Below, in pieces: positions 1-9,772 of a stretch of 64,000 bases of DNA. The translations under genes and the position numbers were made by a program. Each line of letters starts with the position of its first letter. The first letter of the stretch is position 1. Where the stretch lies: the NCBI RefSeq assembly GCF_000807775.2, contig NZ_CP047385.1, forward strand, positions 5,270,001 to 5,334,000, written 5' to 3'. A model generated the notes under the pieces. That model worked only from the letters and a program-made list of their open reading frames with translations. It searched no databases and was not told the origin of the DNA. Source of the stretch: Pandoraea fibrosis (GTDB lineage: Bacteria; Pseudomonadota; Gammaproteobacteria; Burkholderiales; Burkholderiaceae).

Positions 1-21
1 CGTCCAGGGCGTCGTTTCAAC

Positions 22-63
22 AAAAATCCCGCCAGCGCGCGAGCGTCTGGCGGGATTTTTTTA
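22..63. terminator. Bidirectional rho-independent terminator
   Basis: A 14-bp perfect stem (22-35 pairing with 47-60) with an 11-nt GC-rich loop is flanked by an A-run on the left and a T-run on the right, so it can work on both strands. It lies about 70 bp beyond the stop codon of the minus-strand malic enzyme gene and probably ends that transcript, and perhaps one entering from the left. Confidence 0.85.
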
Positions 64-130
64 TGCGCTCTCGCGCGCTCGGCAGACACGACCGCCAGCG
101 ATTATCGCGGCGGCCAGTCCATCCCGATCA

Positions 131-2410
131 TCAACGGCTGACGTTGGCGGCTGCCACGGCCGTCATGTTGATGATACGGCGCACGGTCGCCGCCGGCGTC
201 AGGATGTGAACCGGCTTGGCGCAGCCCAGCAGGAACGGGCCGACCGTCACGCCTTCGCCGCCCGTCATCTTGAGCAGGTTGTACGTGATGTTCGCCGCTT
301 CCACATTCGGCATGACGAGCAGGTTCGCCTCGCCCGACAGACGCGATGCCGGATACGCTGCGCGACGAATCGTCTCCGACAACGCCGCGTCGCCGTGCAT
401 TTCACCGTCGACTTCCAGCGCCGGCGCACGTGCGGCGAGCAGTTCGCAGGCGCGGGCCATGCGTTGGGCCGATGCCGACTTCACGCTGCCGAAGTTCGAG
501 TTCGAGAGTAGCGCCACCTTCGGGGCGATGCCAAAGCGCTCGATTTCCTTCGCGGCCAGCACCGTCATCTCGGCGAGTTGCTCCGACGTCGGCACCTCGT
601 TGACGTAGGTGTCGCTGATGAACAGGTTGCGGTTCTCCAGCATCAGCAGGTTCATCGCGGCGTAGTTCTCGACACCCGCGGCGCGGCCCAGCACCTGATC
701 GACCACATCCAGATGGCGGTGGTACGTGTCGATCATGCCGCAGACCATGCCGTCGGCTTCGCCCAGACGCACGAGGATCGCGCCGATCAGCGTGTTGTCC
801 TTGCGCATGGCGGCCTTGGCGACTTCCGGCGTCACACCGTGACGCGCACCGAGGTTGTGATACTCCTGCCAGCAGCGTTGATAACGCGTGTCGTCTTCCG
901 GATTCACGATCTCGAAATCGACGCCCGGCTTGAGCTTCGAGCCGATTTTCTGCAGACGCATTTCCACCACGGCCGGACGGCCGATGATGATCGGCTTGGC
1001 GATGCGCTCGGCCAGCACGAACTGGGCGGCACGCAGCACGCGTTCGTCCTCGCCTTCGGCGAACACGATACGGGCAGCGTCGTTGCCAAAGCGCGCACGG
1101 GCAGCGGCGAACACCGGACGCATGATGAAGCCGGTGCGATACACGGTCGTGCCGAGTTGTTCGCGATAGGCGTCCATGTCCTTGATCGGACGCGTGGCCA
1201 CCCCCGAGTCCATGGCTGCCTGCGCCACGGCCGGAGCGATCTTGATGATCAGCCGCGGATCGAACGGCTTCGGAATGATGTATTCCGGACCGAACTCGAG
1301 CGACTGGCCTTCATAGGCGCGCGCGACTTCTTCGCTTTGCTCTTCTTCCTGCGCCAGCTCGGCGATGGCACGCACGGTAGCGAGCTTCATCTCTTCCGTA
1401 ATGGTGGTCGCGCCGACGTCGAGCGCGCCACGGAAGATGAACGGGAAGCACAGCACGTTGTTGACCTGGTTCGGGTAGTCCGAACGGCCGGTCGCAACGA
1501 TGCAATCCGGACGCGCAGCCTTCGCGATTTCCGGACGAATTTCCGGCTCCGGGTTGGCGAGCGCCAGAATCAGCGGCTTCGGGCCCATGGTCTTGACCAT
1601 TTCGGCCGTGAGCACACCGGCGGTCGAGCAACCGAGGAACACGTCGGCGCCGTTGCTCGCGTCGGCCAGCGTGCGGGCTTCGGTCGCCACGGCGTAGCGC
1701 GCCTTGCTCTCGTCGAGCTTGTCGCGGCCGGTGTGAATCACGCCCTTCGAGTCGAGAACGAGAATGTTCTCTTTCTTCAGGCCGAGGTTCACCAGCAGAT
1801 CCAGACAGGCGATGGCGGCAGCGCCGGCGCCCGAGCAGACCAGCTTCACTTTGGCGATGTCCTTGCCGACGACCTTCAGGCCGTTGAGGATGGCGGCCGA
1901 AGCGATGATGGCGGTGCCGTGCTGATCGTCATGGAAGACGGGGATCTTCATGCGCTCGCGCAGCTTCTTCTCGATGTAGAAGCACTCCGGCGCCTTGATG
2001 TCTTCGAGGTTGATGCCGCCGAGCGTCGGCTCGAGCATGGCAATGGCTTCGACGAGCTTGTCCGGGTCATGCTCGGCGAGTTCGATGTCGAACACGTCGA
2101 TACCGGCGAACTTCTTGAACAGGCAACCCTTGCCTTCCATCACCGGCTTGGCGGCGAGCGGGCCGATGTTGCCCAGACCGAGCACGGCAGTACCGTTGGT
2201 AATCACACCGACGAGGTTGCTGCGCGACGTGTAACGATTGGCTGCCAGCGGATCTTCGGCGATCGCTTCGCAGGCGTAGGCGACACCCGGGGAGTAGGCC
2301 AGCGACAGATCGATCTGGTTCGACAGCGGCTTGGTCGGCGTCACCGAGATTTTGCCCGGACGCGGATTCTCGTGGTACGCCAGGGCGCTTTGTTTCAGTT
2401 GTTCATCCAT
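131..2410 (-). CDS. maeB: NADP-dependent malic enzyme with C-terminal phosphotransacetylase-like domain
   Basis: This 759-residue protein has the length and layout of MaeB: an N-terminal malic enzyme half (about 1-430) and a C-terminal phosphate acetyltransferase-like half (about 430-759) that is regulatory and not catalytic in known MaeB proteins. It decarboxylates malate to pyruvate in the cytoplasm and makes NADPH for biosynthesis. The HDDQHGTAI segment at 160-168 carries the metal-binding acidic residues, and a GAGAAA nucleotide-binding turn follows near residue 192. The ATG at 2410 gives the usual MaeB N-terminus. The gene is monocistronic, with a strong terminator downstream and a 330-bp gap upstream. 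Confidence 0.96.
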   Translation of the reverse strand: MDEQLKQSALAYHENPRPGKISVTPTKPLSNQIDLSLAYSPGVAYACEAIAEDPLAANRYTSRSNLVGVITNGTAVLGLGNIGPLAAKPVMEGKGCLFKKFAGIDVFDIELAEHDPDKLVEAIAMLEPTLGGINLEDIKAPECFYIEKKLRERMKIPVFHDDQHGTAIIASAAILNGLKVVGKDIAKVKLVCSGAGAAAIACLDLLVNLGLKKENILVLDSKGVIHTGRDKLDESKARYAVATEARTLADASNGADVFLGCSTAGVLTAEMVKTMGPKPLILALANPEPEIRPEIAKAARPDCIVATGRSDYPNQVNNVLCFPFIFRGALDVGATTITEEMKLATVRAIAELAQEEEQSEEVARAYEGQSLEFGPEYIIPKPFDPRLIIKIAPAVAQAAMDSGVATRPIKDMDAYREQLGTTVYRTGFIMRPVFAAARARFGNDAARIVFAEGEDERVLRAAQFVLAERIAKPIIIGRPAVVEMRLQKIGSKLKPGVDFEIVNPEDDTRYQRCWQEYHNLGARHGVTPEVAKAAMRKDNTLIGAILVRLGEADGMVCGMIDTYHRHLDVVDQVLGRAAGVENYAAMNLLMLENRNLFISDTYVNEVPTSEQLAEMTVLAAKEIERFGIAPKVALLSNSNFGSVKSASAQRMARACELLAARAPALEVDGEMHGDAALSETIRRAAYPASRLSGEANLLVMPNVEAANITYNLLKMTGGEGVTVGPFLLGCAKPVHILTPAATVRRIINMTAVAAANVSR

Positions 2411-2741
2411 ATCTCGATACCTAAGGACAGGGCGACGGCCGGCCCCTGCCGCATGCGGGCAGCGTCTGGGTTCAGCCGTCTTTTAACGGATCACGGCGGG
2501 GAAGCGCCAACCGGAGGGATTCGACGATTGTGTCGTCGACGGTCGTCTTCTCTGCGCGGCAGTGTGATGACCGCCGCCTCCCCGATCCGGCATGCCGCGC
2601 TTGCGCGCGCCGGATCGCTGGACTGACGGTGCGCCGGAGGCACCGCAGGACGCAAAGTGTACACCTTGCGCCGAAAGCGGGATGCCGCACGCGGCGCCTG
2701 CCGCGCGGGCAAGATGAGGACACTGTGACGTGCGTCGCGCC
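2411..2741. other. Intergenic region with inverted repeat
   Basis: No gene is seen here. An 8-bp inverted repeat (2584-2591 with 2609-2616) frames an alternating GC core. It has no T-run, so it is not a classical terminator. The region must hold the maeB promoter on the minus strand and the 3' end of the MFS transcript. Confidence 0.4.
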
Positions 2742-3980
2742 TTATTGCAGCGCCTCGCCGCGACGCTCCGGAATCAGGAAGAGCGTGGCGAGAATGTCGA
2801 GCACGTAGATGCCGGCAAGGAAGACGAGCGCCATCTTGAACGAATACGCGGCAGCCAGCGCCCCGACCGTGAGCGGCCCGAAACCGCCGACGGCGCGGCC
2901 GATATTGAACAGCACGTTTTGCGCCGTTGCACGGGCGGCCGTCGGATACAACTCCGAAATCAGCGCGCCGTAGCCACCGATCATGCCATTCACGAACAGG
3001 CCCATCACCGCGCCACCGATCAGCAGCGCAAACTGCGACTGCAACTGGGCGTAGACGAACACCATCACGACCGCACCGATCTGATAACCGATAAACGTCG
3101 GGCGGCGACCGAAGCGATCGGCCAGACGACCGAACAGCCAGATACCGAACGCCATGCCGAGCACCGTGACGGCCGTCCACATCGCAGACTTGGTGAGCGA
3201 GTAACCGAACGTCTTCGACAGGTACGACGGCATCCAGATCATCAGGCCGTAGTAACCGAAGTTCTGCACCGAGCACAGAATCGCCACGCCGAGACTCGCG
3301 CGCGTGGTGGCACTGTCTTTGACCAGCAGTTTGAGCGGGGCATGTTCGCGCGGCTGCTTCTGTTGCGCGAGGAACATCTCGGGCTCGCCCAGCGTGCGGC
3401 GCATGACGAACGACACGACTGCCGGCAGCAGACCCACGGCGAACATGCCGCGCCAGCCGATCACCGGCAGCAGCAGCGGCGTGAGCAGCGCGGCGGCGAG
3501 CACACCGGCCTGCCATCCCAGCCCCACGAACGACGACGCGCGCGCACGGCGCTCCGGCGCACACGCTTCGGCCGCCAGCGCCATGCCGATGCCGAACTCG
3601 CCACCCAGACCGATACCGGCAATCGTCCGGTAGGCCAGCAGATCCCAGTACCCTTGAGCCAGCGAGCACAGACCGGTGAACACCGCAAAGAGCAGGATCG
3701 TCCACGACAGCACGCGCACGCGGCCGTAGCGATCGGAGAGCATGCCGAAGACGATACCGCCCACGACCGCGCCCACGAGCGTCCAGGTGACGAGTGCCCC
3801 CGACTGCGCGCTCGAGAGCGCAAGGTCGGCCGCGATGGCGGGCAGGATGAAGCCGAGAATCAGCAGATCGAAGCCGTCCATGGCGTAGCCGATGGCCGAG
3901 GCCCAGAGGGCACGGTTCGCGTAAGCGTGGTCTTGCGGGACAGCGGTAACCGCAAGCGAGGGCGAGGAATCGTTTGGCAT
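2742..3980 (-). CDS. MFS transporter, metabolite:proton symporter type
   Basis: This protein of about 412 residues has twelve predicted membrane segments and typical MFS signatures: a GxLSDRxGR-type loop after helix 2 (GMLSDRYGRVR) and its repeat in the second half (GRLADRFGRR). The DGFD motif in helix 1 is common in the aromatic acid and sugar-acid symporter branches. The substrate cannot be read from the sequence. The ATG at 3980 is chosen; a GTG two codons upstream is possible. The gene stands alone, divergent from pyrE. Confidence 0.85.
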   Translation of the reverse strand: MPNDSSPSLAVTAVPQDHAYANRALWASAIGYAMDGFDLLILGFILPAIAADLALSSAQSGALVTWTLVGAVVGGIVFGMLSDRYGRVRVLSWTILLFAVFTGLCSLAQGYWDLLAYRTIAGIGLGGEFGIGMALAAEACAPERRARASSFVGLGWQAGVLAAALLTPLLLPVIGWRGMFAVGLLPAVVSFVMRRTLGEPEMFLAQQKQPREHAPLKLLVKDSATTRASLGVAILCSVQNFGYYGLMIWMPSYLSKTFGYSLTKSAMWTAVTVLGMAFGIWLFGRLADRFGRRPTFIGYQIGAVVMVFVYAQLQSQFALLIGGAVMGLFVNGMIGGYGALISELYPTAARATAQNVLFNIGRAVGGFGPLTVGALAAAYSFKMALVFLAGIYVLDILATLFLIPERRGEALQ

Positions 3981-4338
3981 GAGCACGTCCGACGGGTCTG
4001 AATTTTCGGCGTGAGTGTATGCCTGTCATAAAGGCTCGGCAACTGTCTCTTTTTTTGGACTCATCTATCGGAGACGATTTTTCATATGCGCCGTGCGGGC
4101 ACACCGCGCGTATTTCCCCGATCAGAAATATACGCTCAGTGCATAATTGGCCTCGCATTTGCTGAAACTTGTGGCATAATTCGCGTTTAAGCGCCGGTCG
4201 GTCGTCGCAAGACGTGCAGACCCGCCGCCTGAGACGGCGTGCAGCCACAGTGCCCTACGCGCTGCGGTGCCCCGCCGACTTACCCATGACTCCTGGCTGC
4301 ACGCCCCATGGCGGGCAGCTATGCTAAGGAACCGCATC
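3981..4338. promoter_or_regulatory. Divergent promoter region and structured pyrE leader
   Basis: No gene is seen. An 11-bp perfect inverted repeat (4236-4246 with 4295-4305) lies 48 bp apart in the region just before pyrE. Its left arm also takes part in a small competing hairpin (GCCG at 4224 with CGGC at 4235), so two mutually exclusive folds are possible. There is no T-run after the large stem. Two copies of GCATAATT lie upstream (about 4141 and 4174) and may include a -10 element. Transcriptional use is inferred, not shown. Confidence 0.45.
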
Positions 4339-5028
4339 ATGATTGGCATCGACCGCCAGGCGATTTCCGACATCACCGCCAAGATCCTGCTCGAAGTGGG
4401 CGCGGTGCATTTCAACGCCGAGAAGCCGTACATCTTCACCTCGGGCTGGGCCAGCCCGGTCTACACCGACTGCCGCAAGCTGATCTCGTACCCGCGTGTG
4501 CGCCGTACGCTGATGGACTTCGCCGAGGCCGTCATCATTCAGGACGTCGGCTGCGAGCAGTTCGACACGGTGGCCGGTGGCGAGACCGCAGGCATTCCGT
4601 TCGCCGCCTGGATCGCCGACAAGCTGATGCTGCCGATGCAGTACGTCCGCAAAAAACCGAAGGGTTTCGGTCGCAATGCACAGATCGAAGGCGATCTGCC
4701 GGAAGGCTCGCGCGTGCTGCTCGTGGAAGATCTGACGACCGACGGTCGCAGCAAGATCAACTTCTGCAAGGCGCTGCGTGAAGCCGGTGCGAGCGTGAAT
4801 CACGTGTTCGTGATCTTCCACTACGACATCTTCCCGGAGAGCCGTCAGGTGCTCAAGGACATCGACGTCCAGTTGCACTCGCTCGCCACGTGGTGGGACG
4901 TGCTGCGCGTTGCCAAGCAGCAGAACCACTTCGACACGAAGACGCTCGACGAAGTTGAGAAATTCCTGCACGCACCGGCCGAGTGGTCGGGCGCGCACGG
5001 CGGCGCCACGTCGTTCCCGAAGGACTAA
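4339..5028 (+). CDS. pyrE: Orotate phosphoribosyltransferase
   Basis: This enzyme joins orotate to PRPP to form orotidine 5'-phosphate in de novo pyrimidine synthesis. The 229-residue protein carries the PRPP-binding loop [12 protein letters not shown] at 127-138 and the catalytic basic loop RKKPKGFG at 104-111. The start at 4339 is preceded by AAGGA at 4325-4329 with good spacing and gives the normal N-terminus; further in-frame ATGs upstream would add residues absent from the family. A terminator follows 42 bp after the stop. Confidence 0.96.
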   Translation: MIGIDRQAISDITAKILLEVGAVHFNAEKPYIFTSGWASPVYTDCRKLISYPRVRRTLMDFAEAVIIQDVGCEQFDTVAGGETAGIPFAAWIADKLMLPMQYVRKKPKGFGRNAQIEGDLPEGSRVLLVEDLTTDGRSKINFCKALREAGASVNHVFVIFHYDIFPESRQVLKDIDVQLHSLATWWDVLRVAKQQNHFDTKTLDEVEKFLHAPAEWSGAHGGATSFPKD

Positions 5029-5070
5029 GTCCTGTGGCAATGCCCGTAGTCTTCGCTTGAGAGGCGAGAG

Positions 5071-5102
5071 CGGTCGGTCCTGAAGGACTGACCGTTTTTT
5101 TT
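5071..5102 (+). terminator. Rho-independent terminator after pyrE
   Basis: A 10-bp stem (5071-5080 with 5085-5094, one G-T pair) with a TGAA tetraloop is followed by eight T residues. It separates pyrE from the fluoride channel gene. Confidence 0.9.
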
Positions 5103-5126
5103 ATCCGCTTGGCAGAGGAGTCACCC

Positions 5127-5525
5127 ATGTTTGCTTCGGTCTTCGCCATCAGCATCGGGGCCGCACTCGGCGCGCTGCTGCGCTGGGTCCTCAGCGTACA
5201 GTTCAACGCGATCCTGCCGACACTACCGCTCGGCACGCTCGCCGCCAATCTCGTGGGCGGCTATCTGATCGGGGTCGCCGTCGCGCTCTTCAGTCACTTT
5301 CCGTCGATCCCGGTCGAGTGGCGTCTGTTGATCGTCACCGGGTTTCTCGGCGGCCTCACCACGTTCTCCACGTTTTCGGCCGAAGTCACCACGCTGTTGC
5401 GTCAGGGGCAGATCGGTTGGGCGTCGCTCATCGTGATCGTGCATGTCGGGGGCTCGCTCGTCATGACGCTGCTCGGCATGGCCAGCGCCACGCTCTTCGT
5501 GCAATGGTTGCGTCCTGCCGTCTGA
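5127..5525 (+). CDS. crcB: Fluoride-specific ion channel FluC/CrcB
   Basis: This 132-residue, four-helix membrane protein belongs to the dual-topology CrcB/Fluc family that lets fluoride leave the cell. Family motifs are present: a conserved Asn in [14 protein letters not shown] (Asn41) and [10 protein letters not shown] at 75-84, whose aromatic and polar residues line the fluoride pore. The ATG at 5127 has GAGGAG at 5115-5120 as its ribosome site; an upstream TTG is less likely. No fluoride riboswitch was recognised in the short leader, which starts directly after a terminator. Confidence 0.94.
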   Translation: MFASVFAISIGAALGALLRWVLSVQFNAILPTLPLGTLAANLVGGYLIGVAVALFSHFPSIPVEWRLLIVTGFLGGLTTFSTFSAEVTTLLRQGQIGWASLIVIVHVGGSLVMTLLGMASATLFVQWLRPAV

Positions 5526-5555
5526 CAGACGCACGGCACGGACGACGTCACAAGC

Positions 5556-6404
5556 TCAGGGCAGCAACATCACCAGCTTGACGTCGTCGTGCCCCGACAG
5601 GCGGAAGGTGACCTGCGCGAAGTCGATATCGCCCCGTACTGGATGGCGAAAGCCGCGCCGTCCGCCTTCGCGCTCCACGACGTCCTGCTGCGACCACAGT
5701 GCAGCGAACACGCTGCTCTCGCGTTGCAAGACGTCGGTCAGCGCACGCACAGGCGTGTCGTCCAGATAAGCACTGCATTCCGCGCGAAACTCGGCAACGA
5801 CCCGTTGCGCTCGGCGCTCCCAGTCCTGAATCAGCGTTTGCGCGCCGGCATCGAGAAAGATGTAGCGCAGCAGATTTTTCGCACCGGGCACGTCGAGCCA
5901 TCCCCGGAAGATATCGGCGGCCGCGTCGTTCCATGCGAGAACGTCCCAGCACCGGTCGAGCGCATAGGCAGGTGCCGCCACAGCAGCCACCGCCGCCTGC
6001 ACCTGTGCTGCGGCATGGTGCGGCAACGGCTCGGCGCCGCGCTCCGGATCGCGCTTGCCCGCCAGATCGAAGAGATACGCCCGCTCAGCGCGCGACAGCC
6101 GCAACGCGCCGGCGACCGCGGCCAACGCACCCGCCGAAATCGACACTTCCCGCGCTTGCTCGATCCAGGTGTACCAGGTCGACGACAGCCCGCACAACTG
6201 CGCGACCTCTTCTCGCCTCAGTCCCGGCGTGCGACGTCGCCCGAGCAACGGCAGTCCGACCGCCGCAGGCGTCAGCCGCTCGCGATGCGCGCGCAGAAAG
6301 TCGCCCAGCGCGCGACGTTGGCGTGCATCATCGCCATGGGGAGCTGGCTCGCCCGACGCAGCGCCGGGACGAGGAACGGGAGTCGAATTGGGGGTAGTTT
6401 TCAT
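5556..6404 (-). CDS. XRE-family regulator with MmyB-like ligand-binding domain
   Basis: The 282-residue protein has an N-terminal helix-turn-helix (about 30-95, with the typical RTPGLRREEVAQLCGLS segment) and a C-terminal MmyB-like PAS-type domain (about 115-275) found in actinobacterial and proteobacterial regulators that sense small, possibly fatty-acid, ligands. It is divergent from a methyltransferase gene with 132 bp between them and is likely to control that gene and itself; this target is inferred from position. It converges on the crcB 3' end. Confidence 0.88.
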   Translation of the reverse strand: MKTTPNSTPVPRPGAASGEPAPHGDDARQRRALGDFLRAHRERLTPAAVGLPLLGRRRTPGLRREEVAQLCGLSSTWYTWIEQAREVSISAGALAAVAGALRLSRAERAYLFDLAGKRDPERGAEPLPHHAAAQVQAAVAAVAAPAYALDRCWDVLAWNDAAADIFRGWLDVPGAKNLLRYIFLDAGAQTLIQDWERRAQRVVAEFRAECSAYLDDTPVRALTDVLQRESSVFAALWSQQDVVEREGGRRGFRHPVRGDIDFAQVTFRLSGHDDVKLVMLLP

Positions 6405-6536
6405 ACCAGGATAAATAGGTAACTTGTACCGGTATTAACGAACCATTATCGTGAGTCCCATCGATGTCGTGCAAGCCCTCGTGCGAAACATCGCCAAAGC
6501 CGACACGCCCCGCCCCACAGACCAAGGAGACTCGCC
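6405..6536. promoter_or_regulatory. Divergent promoter with small inverted repeats
   Basis: The gap between the XRE regulator and the methyltransferase holds GGTA-N5-TACC (6418-6430) overlapping the palindrome TACCGGTA (6427-6434). It is a reasonable operator candidate for the adjacent regulator, but the repeats are short and could be chance. Confidence 0.35.
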
Positions 6537-7346
6537 GTGAGCGATACCCCGCAATCCCACGCCGCCGCCGCGGCACCCGACGCCCATCAAGCTCACAATG
6601 CCGTTGTCACGGGCCAGTTCGGCCCTCAGGCGTCCGCCTACCTGACGAGCGCCAATCACGCTCAAGGTGCCGATCTGGAGCAACTCGCCGCGATGGCGCG
6701 CGCGCATCCCGACGCACAGGTGCTGGATCTGGGCTGCGGTGCGGGTCATGTGAGTTTCTTCACCGCGCCACACGTCGCGCGCGTGGTGGCCTACGACCTG
6801 TCGGCCGACATGCTCGGCGTGGTCGCGGCGGAAGCCGCAAAGCGCGGGCTGACGAACGTCGACACTCAACTCGGCGCGGCCGAATCGCTGCCGTTTGCCG
6901 ACGCCAGTTTCGATCTCGTCTTCAGCCGCTACAGCGCCCATCACTGGGCCGACGTGGGCGCCGCGCTGCGCGAAATGCGCCGCGTGCTCAAGCCGGGCGG
7001 ACGCGTGGCGATCTGCGACGTCGCCTCGACCGGCCAGCCGTTGTTCGACACGTACCTGCAAGCGGTGGAAGTGCTGCGCGACACCTCGCATGTGCGCGAC
7101 TATGCGGCGAGCGAATGGATGACGATGGCGGCGGGCGCAGGCTTTTCGGTGGCATCGCTCACGCCCCGCACGCTCGATCTCGACTTCAAGACCTGGACGA
7201 CTCGCATGCGCACACCAGCGTCCATGCAAGTCGCCATTCGCGCTTTGCAAACAGCGATGGCCGACGATGTGCGCCGTCACTTCAAGATTCAGGACGACGG
7301 CTCGTTCACGCTCGACACGCTCACGCTGGAACTCGTTGTCGGTTGA
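6537..7346 (+). CDS. Class I SAM-dependent methyltransferase (UbiE/Methyltransf_11 type)
   Basis: This 269-residue protein has the SAM-binding motif VLDLGCGAG at 62-70, an acidic residue closing the second strand (YDLSADML), and a typical motif around LPFADASFDLVFSRYSAHHW and LRxMxRVLKPGGR. These mark a Rossmann-fold methyltransferase acting on small molecules; the substrate is unknown. The GTG start at 6537 is supported by AAGGAGA just upstream. It is transcribed divergently from an MmyB-type regulator and converges on the flavoprotein of the AfsA-like cluster. Confidence 0.88.
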   Translation: MSDTPQSHAAAAAPDAHQAHNAVVTGQFGPQASAYLTSANHAQGADLEQLAAMARAHPDAQVLDLGCGAGHVSFFTAPHVARVVAYDLSADMLGVVAAEAAKRGLTNVDTQLGAAESLPFADASFDLVFSRYSAHHWADVGAALREMRRVLKPGGRVAICDVASTGQPLFDTYLQAVEVLRDTSHVRDYAASEWMTMAAGAGFSVASLTPRTLDLDFKTWTTRMRTPASMQVAIRALQTAMADDVRRHFKIQDDGSFTLDTLTLELVVG

Positions 7347-7427
7347 GCGCGTTGCCTTCCCGAATGCCGCCGGGGCATCCCCCGACATGGGCATCACACC
7401 CACGTCGGGCCCCCTGATCGTCTCGCG

Positions 7428-8912
7428 TCACTTTCGTTCTGCTTTGTTGACACCAATCCCATGGGATGGGCCCCGGGAAGACAACGTCCCCGGCGCAAAC
7501 ACGGGCGCGATCTGCCCTGAGACGTATTTCATTGCAACCCGCGCCGCCACCGATGGTGCGAAAAGCGCGCCGGGCGACTCGACCATATGCATGACGCGCA
7601 AAAACCGGCGGTAAATCGCCGCGTCGTCCACCGCCAGCCCAAGCAGTAATTCCACGTAACGTTGCATGAGCCGCGCTCGCCAGTGCGCTGCCCCCTTCTG
7701 CCTCGTCAGACGCAAATCGACGCCAGTCGAGAACGTCCATGCATGCCGTGCAACCTGCGCCAGTCCACGTTGCAACGTCAGACTCCCGGGCGCAGCATCA
7801 GCGCTGCGAAGTACGTACAGATGGGCGTCGAGGGCCACCGCACTGAGCGCGGCCACGGTCATGCCCTGCCCATAGACCGGGTTGAAACAGCAAGCGGCAT
7901 CGCCCAACACCACGAACCCCTCGGGCCAGCGCTTCATCTCGCTGAAGTGCCTCACCCGGTTCTCGGTCTGACGAAAACGGCGAATCGGCGATACCGGCTC
8001 GGCGCTGGCCATCGCGTCGTGAAGTGTCGGCGCTCGCAGACTGCGGGCAAATGCCATGAAACCGTCTTCGTCGCCGGGAGGATAATCGCCGCCCACGCCC
8101 GTCAAGGTCACAATCCAGCGATTGCCCTCAATGGGGAAAAGCGTGCCGCTGCGCGGACAGTCCGGCGCACGGCCATGCACCACCAATGCCTGCCAATCTC
8201 GCCATGGCGAACGCTTCGGCACCGCGAAGAGGCGACTCGAATAGCCAACGCGGGCGTCGACAACCGTCTCTCGCGGCGTGTCGAAGCCAGCGGCTTTCAG
8301 CCACGATGGCGCGCGCGAATTGCGGCCGCTGGCGTCAACGACGAACGCGGCCGGCAACATCGAAACACTGCCGGCCTCCTCCGCCAATCCACCGCAACGT
8401 CGCCGAATCGTCACCCCGCAAACATGCGTTTGCGTTGCGTCGACGCTCAGCCCCGTGACCTCGCACCCTGGCATGACAGTGATACGCCGCTCGCCGAGCA
8501 CACGTTGTCGCACCGCGAACTCAAGCAGGTCGCGGCTCGTCGACCAGGTGACGAAACCCTCGCCTGCGGGTGGCATCCAGCCCGCTGCCGAAAACCAGCG
8601 CACCGACCGGTACCAGTCGAGCTGCACCGCGCCGGCATCCAGCAACGCCTGACCCAGATCGGGAAAGAGTGCCTCGAGCGTGCGACGTCCACGCATGAGC
8701 AACTGATGTACGAATTGCCCTTGCGGTACGCCGGCCCGTGAAGCCGGCGTATCCGTGAGCTCGTCTCGTTCGAGAAGACAGACCTCTTCGAAATGCCCGG
8801 TCAGCATGTGGGCCGCAAGCAGCCCTGCCATGCCTGCCCCGATCACAATCGCCCGCGACGCGGCGGGTGCTGCCGGCCCCGGCATGACAAACGCAGACGT
8901 CGTTGAAGTCAT
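7428..8912 (-). CDS. FAD-dependent monooxygenase/oxidoreductase
   Basis: The 494-residue protein has the Rossmann FAD signature VIGAGMAGLLAA at 23-34, ending with an acidic residue in LLERDE, a DASGR segment in the middle, and the second FAD motif GDAACCFNPVYGQGM in the last third. This is the pattern of group A flavin monooxygenases, squalene-epoxidase-like and geranylgeranyl-reductase-like enzymes. The start at 8912 is preceded by GAGG; an upstream start would overlap the desaturase gene by about 90 bp. It is the last gene of a four-gene minus-strand run with a desaturase and an AfsA-like protein, so a lipid substrate is suspected. Confidence 0.85.
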   Translation of the reverse strand: MTSTTSAFVMPGPAAPAASRAIVIGAGMAGLLAAHMLTGHFEEVCLLERDELTDTPASRAGVPQGQFVHQLLMRGRRTLEALFPDLGQALLDAGAVQLDWYRSVRWFSAAGWMPPAGEGFVTWSTSRDLLEFAVRQRVLGERRITVMPGCEVTGLSVDATQTHVCGVTIRRRCGGLAEEAGSVSMLPAAFVVDASGRNSRAPSWLKAAGFDTPRETVVDARVGYSSRLFAVPKRSPWRDWQALVVHGRAPDCPRSGTLFPIEGNRWIVTLTGVGGDYPPGDEDGFMAFARSLRAPTLHDAMASAEPVSPIRRFRQTENRVRHFSEMKRWPEGFVVLGDAACCFNPVYGQGMTVAALSAVALDAHLYVLRSADAAPGSLTLQRGLAQVARHAWTFSTGVDLRLTRQKGAAHWRARLMQRYVELLLGLAVDDAAIYRRFLRVMHMVESPGALFAPSVAARVAMKYVSGQIAPVFAPGTLSSRGPSHGIGVNKAERK

Positions 8913-8923
8913 GGCTTGCCTCA

Positions 8924-9730
8924 CTATCGAAACCAGCGGTTCAATCCGCTCAGCGACGCCGGCACGTCGATCTGATGGGCAATCTGCCGGTGAAATGCCG
9001 GGAGCCGGCTCCAATGCAGCCCCGGACGCACATGGTGCGCAAGGTGATATCCATTGTTGAAAAACACGAGATTGAGCCAGGTGTTGGCCTTCGTGTGCGA
9101 CGCCTTGAAGGGATCGCTCGAGTACAGATCGATATGGTCGTCATACGTCATGTGGATGAAGTTCACCCAGACCAGCACGATCGGTACGACAAAGAAGATG
9201 AGCGCATTACGCGGATCGTGAAGGAGCAAGCCGATCAGCACCGCATAGCTGGTTGCCACCTGCCAGAGACAGCGCCGGCGCAAACGCCGGGAAGTGCGCC
9301 CGATACGCAGCACGTGATAGTTGTACGTAAAAAAATAATGCGCGATGTACGCAAGTCTCGACATCCGGCGGCCGCCGGCGTCTATCCAGCGCGACGGGTC
9401 ACGTTCCGGCTCGGTGTAATGCAGATGATGGCCGCGGCTATGATGCAGACGGAATTTCGCGGCGTACATGCCGGTTTGCAGCCACATGACCAATTCGATG
9501 AACCGGTTGCCCCAGGCGCTGGAGAACATCCCCACATGCGATTGGTTATGCACCGCAGTGGAGACCGCGATCTGGGGCAATAAGAGCAGTGCGGCCCATG
9601 CGACGGCCGTTCCCGGCGCACGCGCGAAAAGGTAGCCGGCGAACTGCGCGACCGCCGTCCCCGCCACCAGGGCAAGCGGGGCCAGATCCTCCTGATAATG
9701 CAGCCCTAACCAACGGGCGAGATGTCTCAT
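8924..9730 (-). CDS. Membrane fatty acid desaturase-family di-iron enzyme
   Basis: The 268-residue protein carries the three histidine boxes of integral membrane desaturases and hydroxylases: HNQSH at 61-65, HHSRGHH at 96-102 and HLAHH at 229-233, separated by hydrophobic segments that place the di-iron site on the cytoplasmic side. Likely activity is O2-dependent desaturation or hydroxylation of an acyl or isoprenoid lipid. ATG 9730 is chosen because AAGGAGG lies directly before it, inside the longer frame that begins at 9745. Only 11 bp separate its stop from the monooxygenase start and about 40 bp from the AfsA-like gene, so they form one operon. Confidence 0.88.
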   Translation of the reverse strand: MRHLARWLGLHYQEDLAPLALVAGTAVAQFAGYLFARAPGTAVAWAALLLLPQIAVSTAVHNQSHVGMFSSAWGNRFIELVMWLQTGMYAAKFRLHHSRGHHLHYTEPERDPSRWIDAGGRRMSRLAYIAHYFFTYNYHVLRIGRTSRRLRRRCLWQVATSYAVLIGLLLHDPRNALIFFVVPIVLVWVNFIHMTYDDHIDLYSSDPFKASHTKANTWLNLVFFNNGYHLAHHVRPGLHWSRLPAFHRQIAHQIDVPASLSGLNRWFR

Positions 9731-9772
9731 GATGCCTCCTTGCAAAGCACGATCCCGAGCGGCAGGCGCGCC

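Noticed and set aside
578-2626. Plus-strand open frame of 682 codons opposite maeB
   Set aside because: Composition is that of a shadow frame; maeB on the other strand has all expected motifs.
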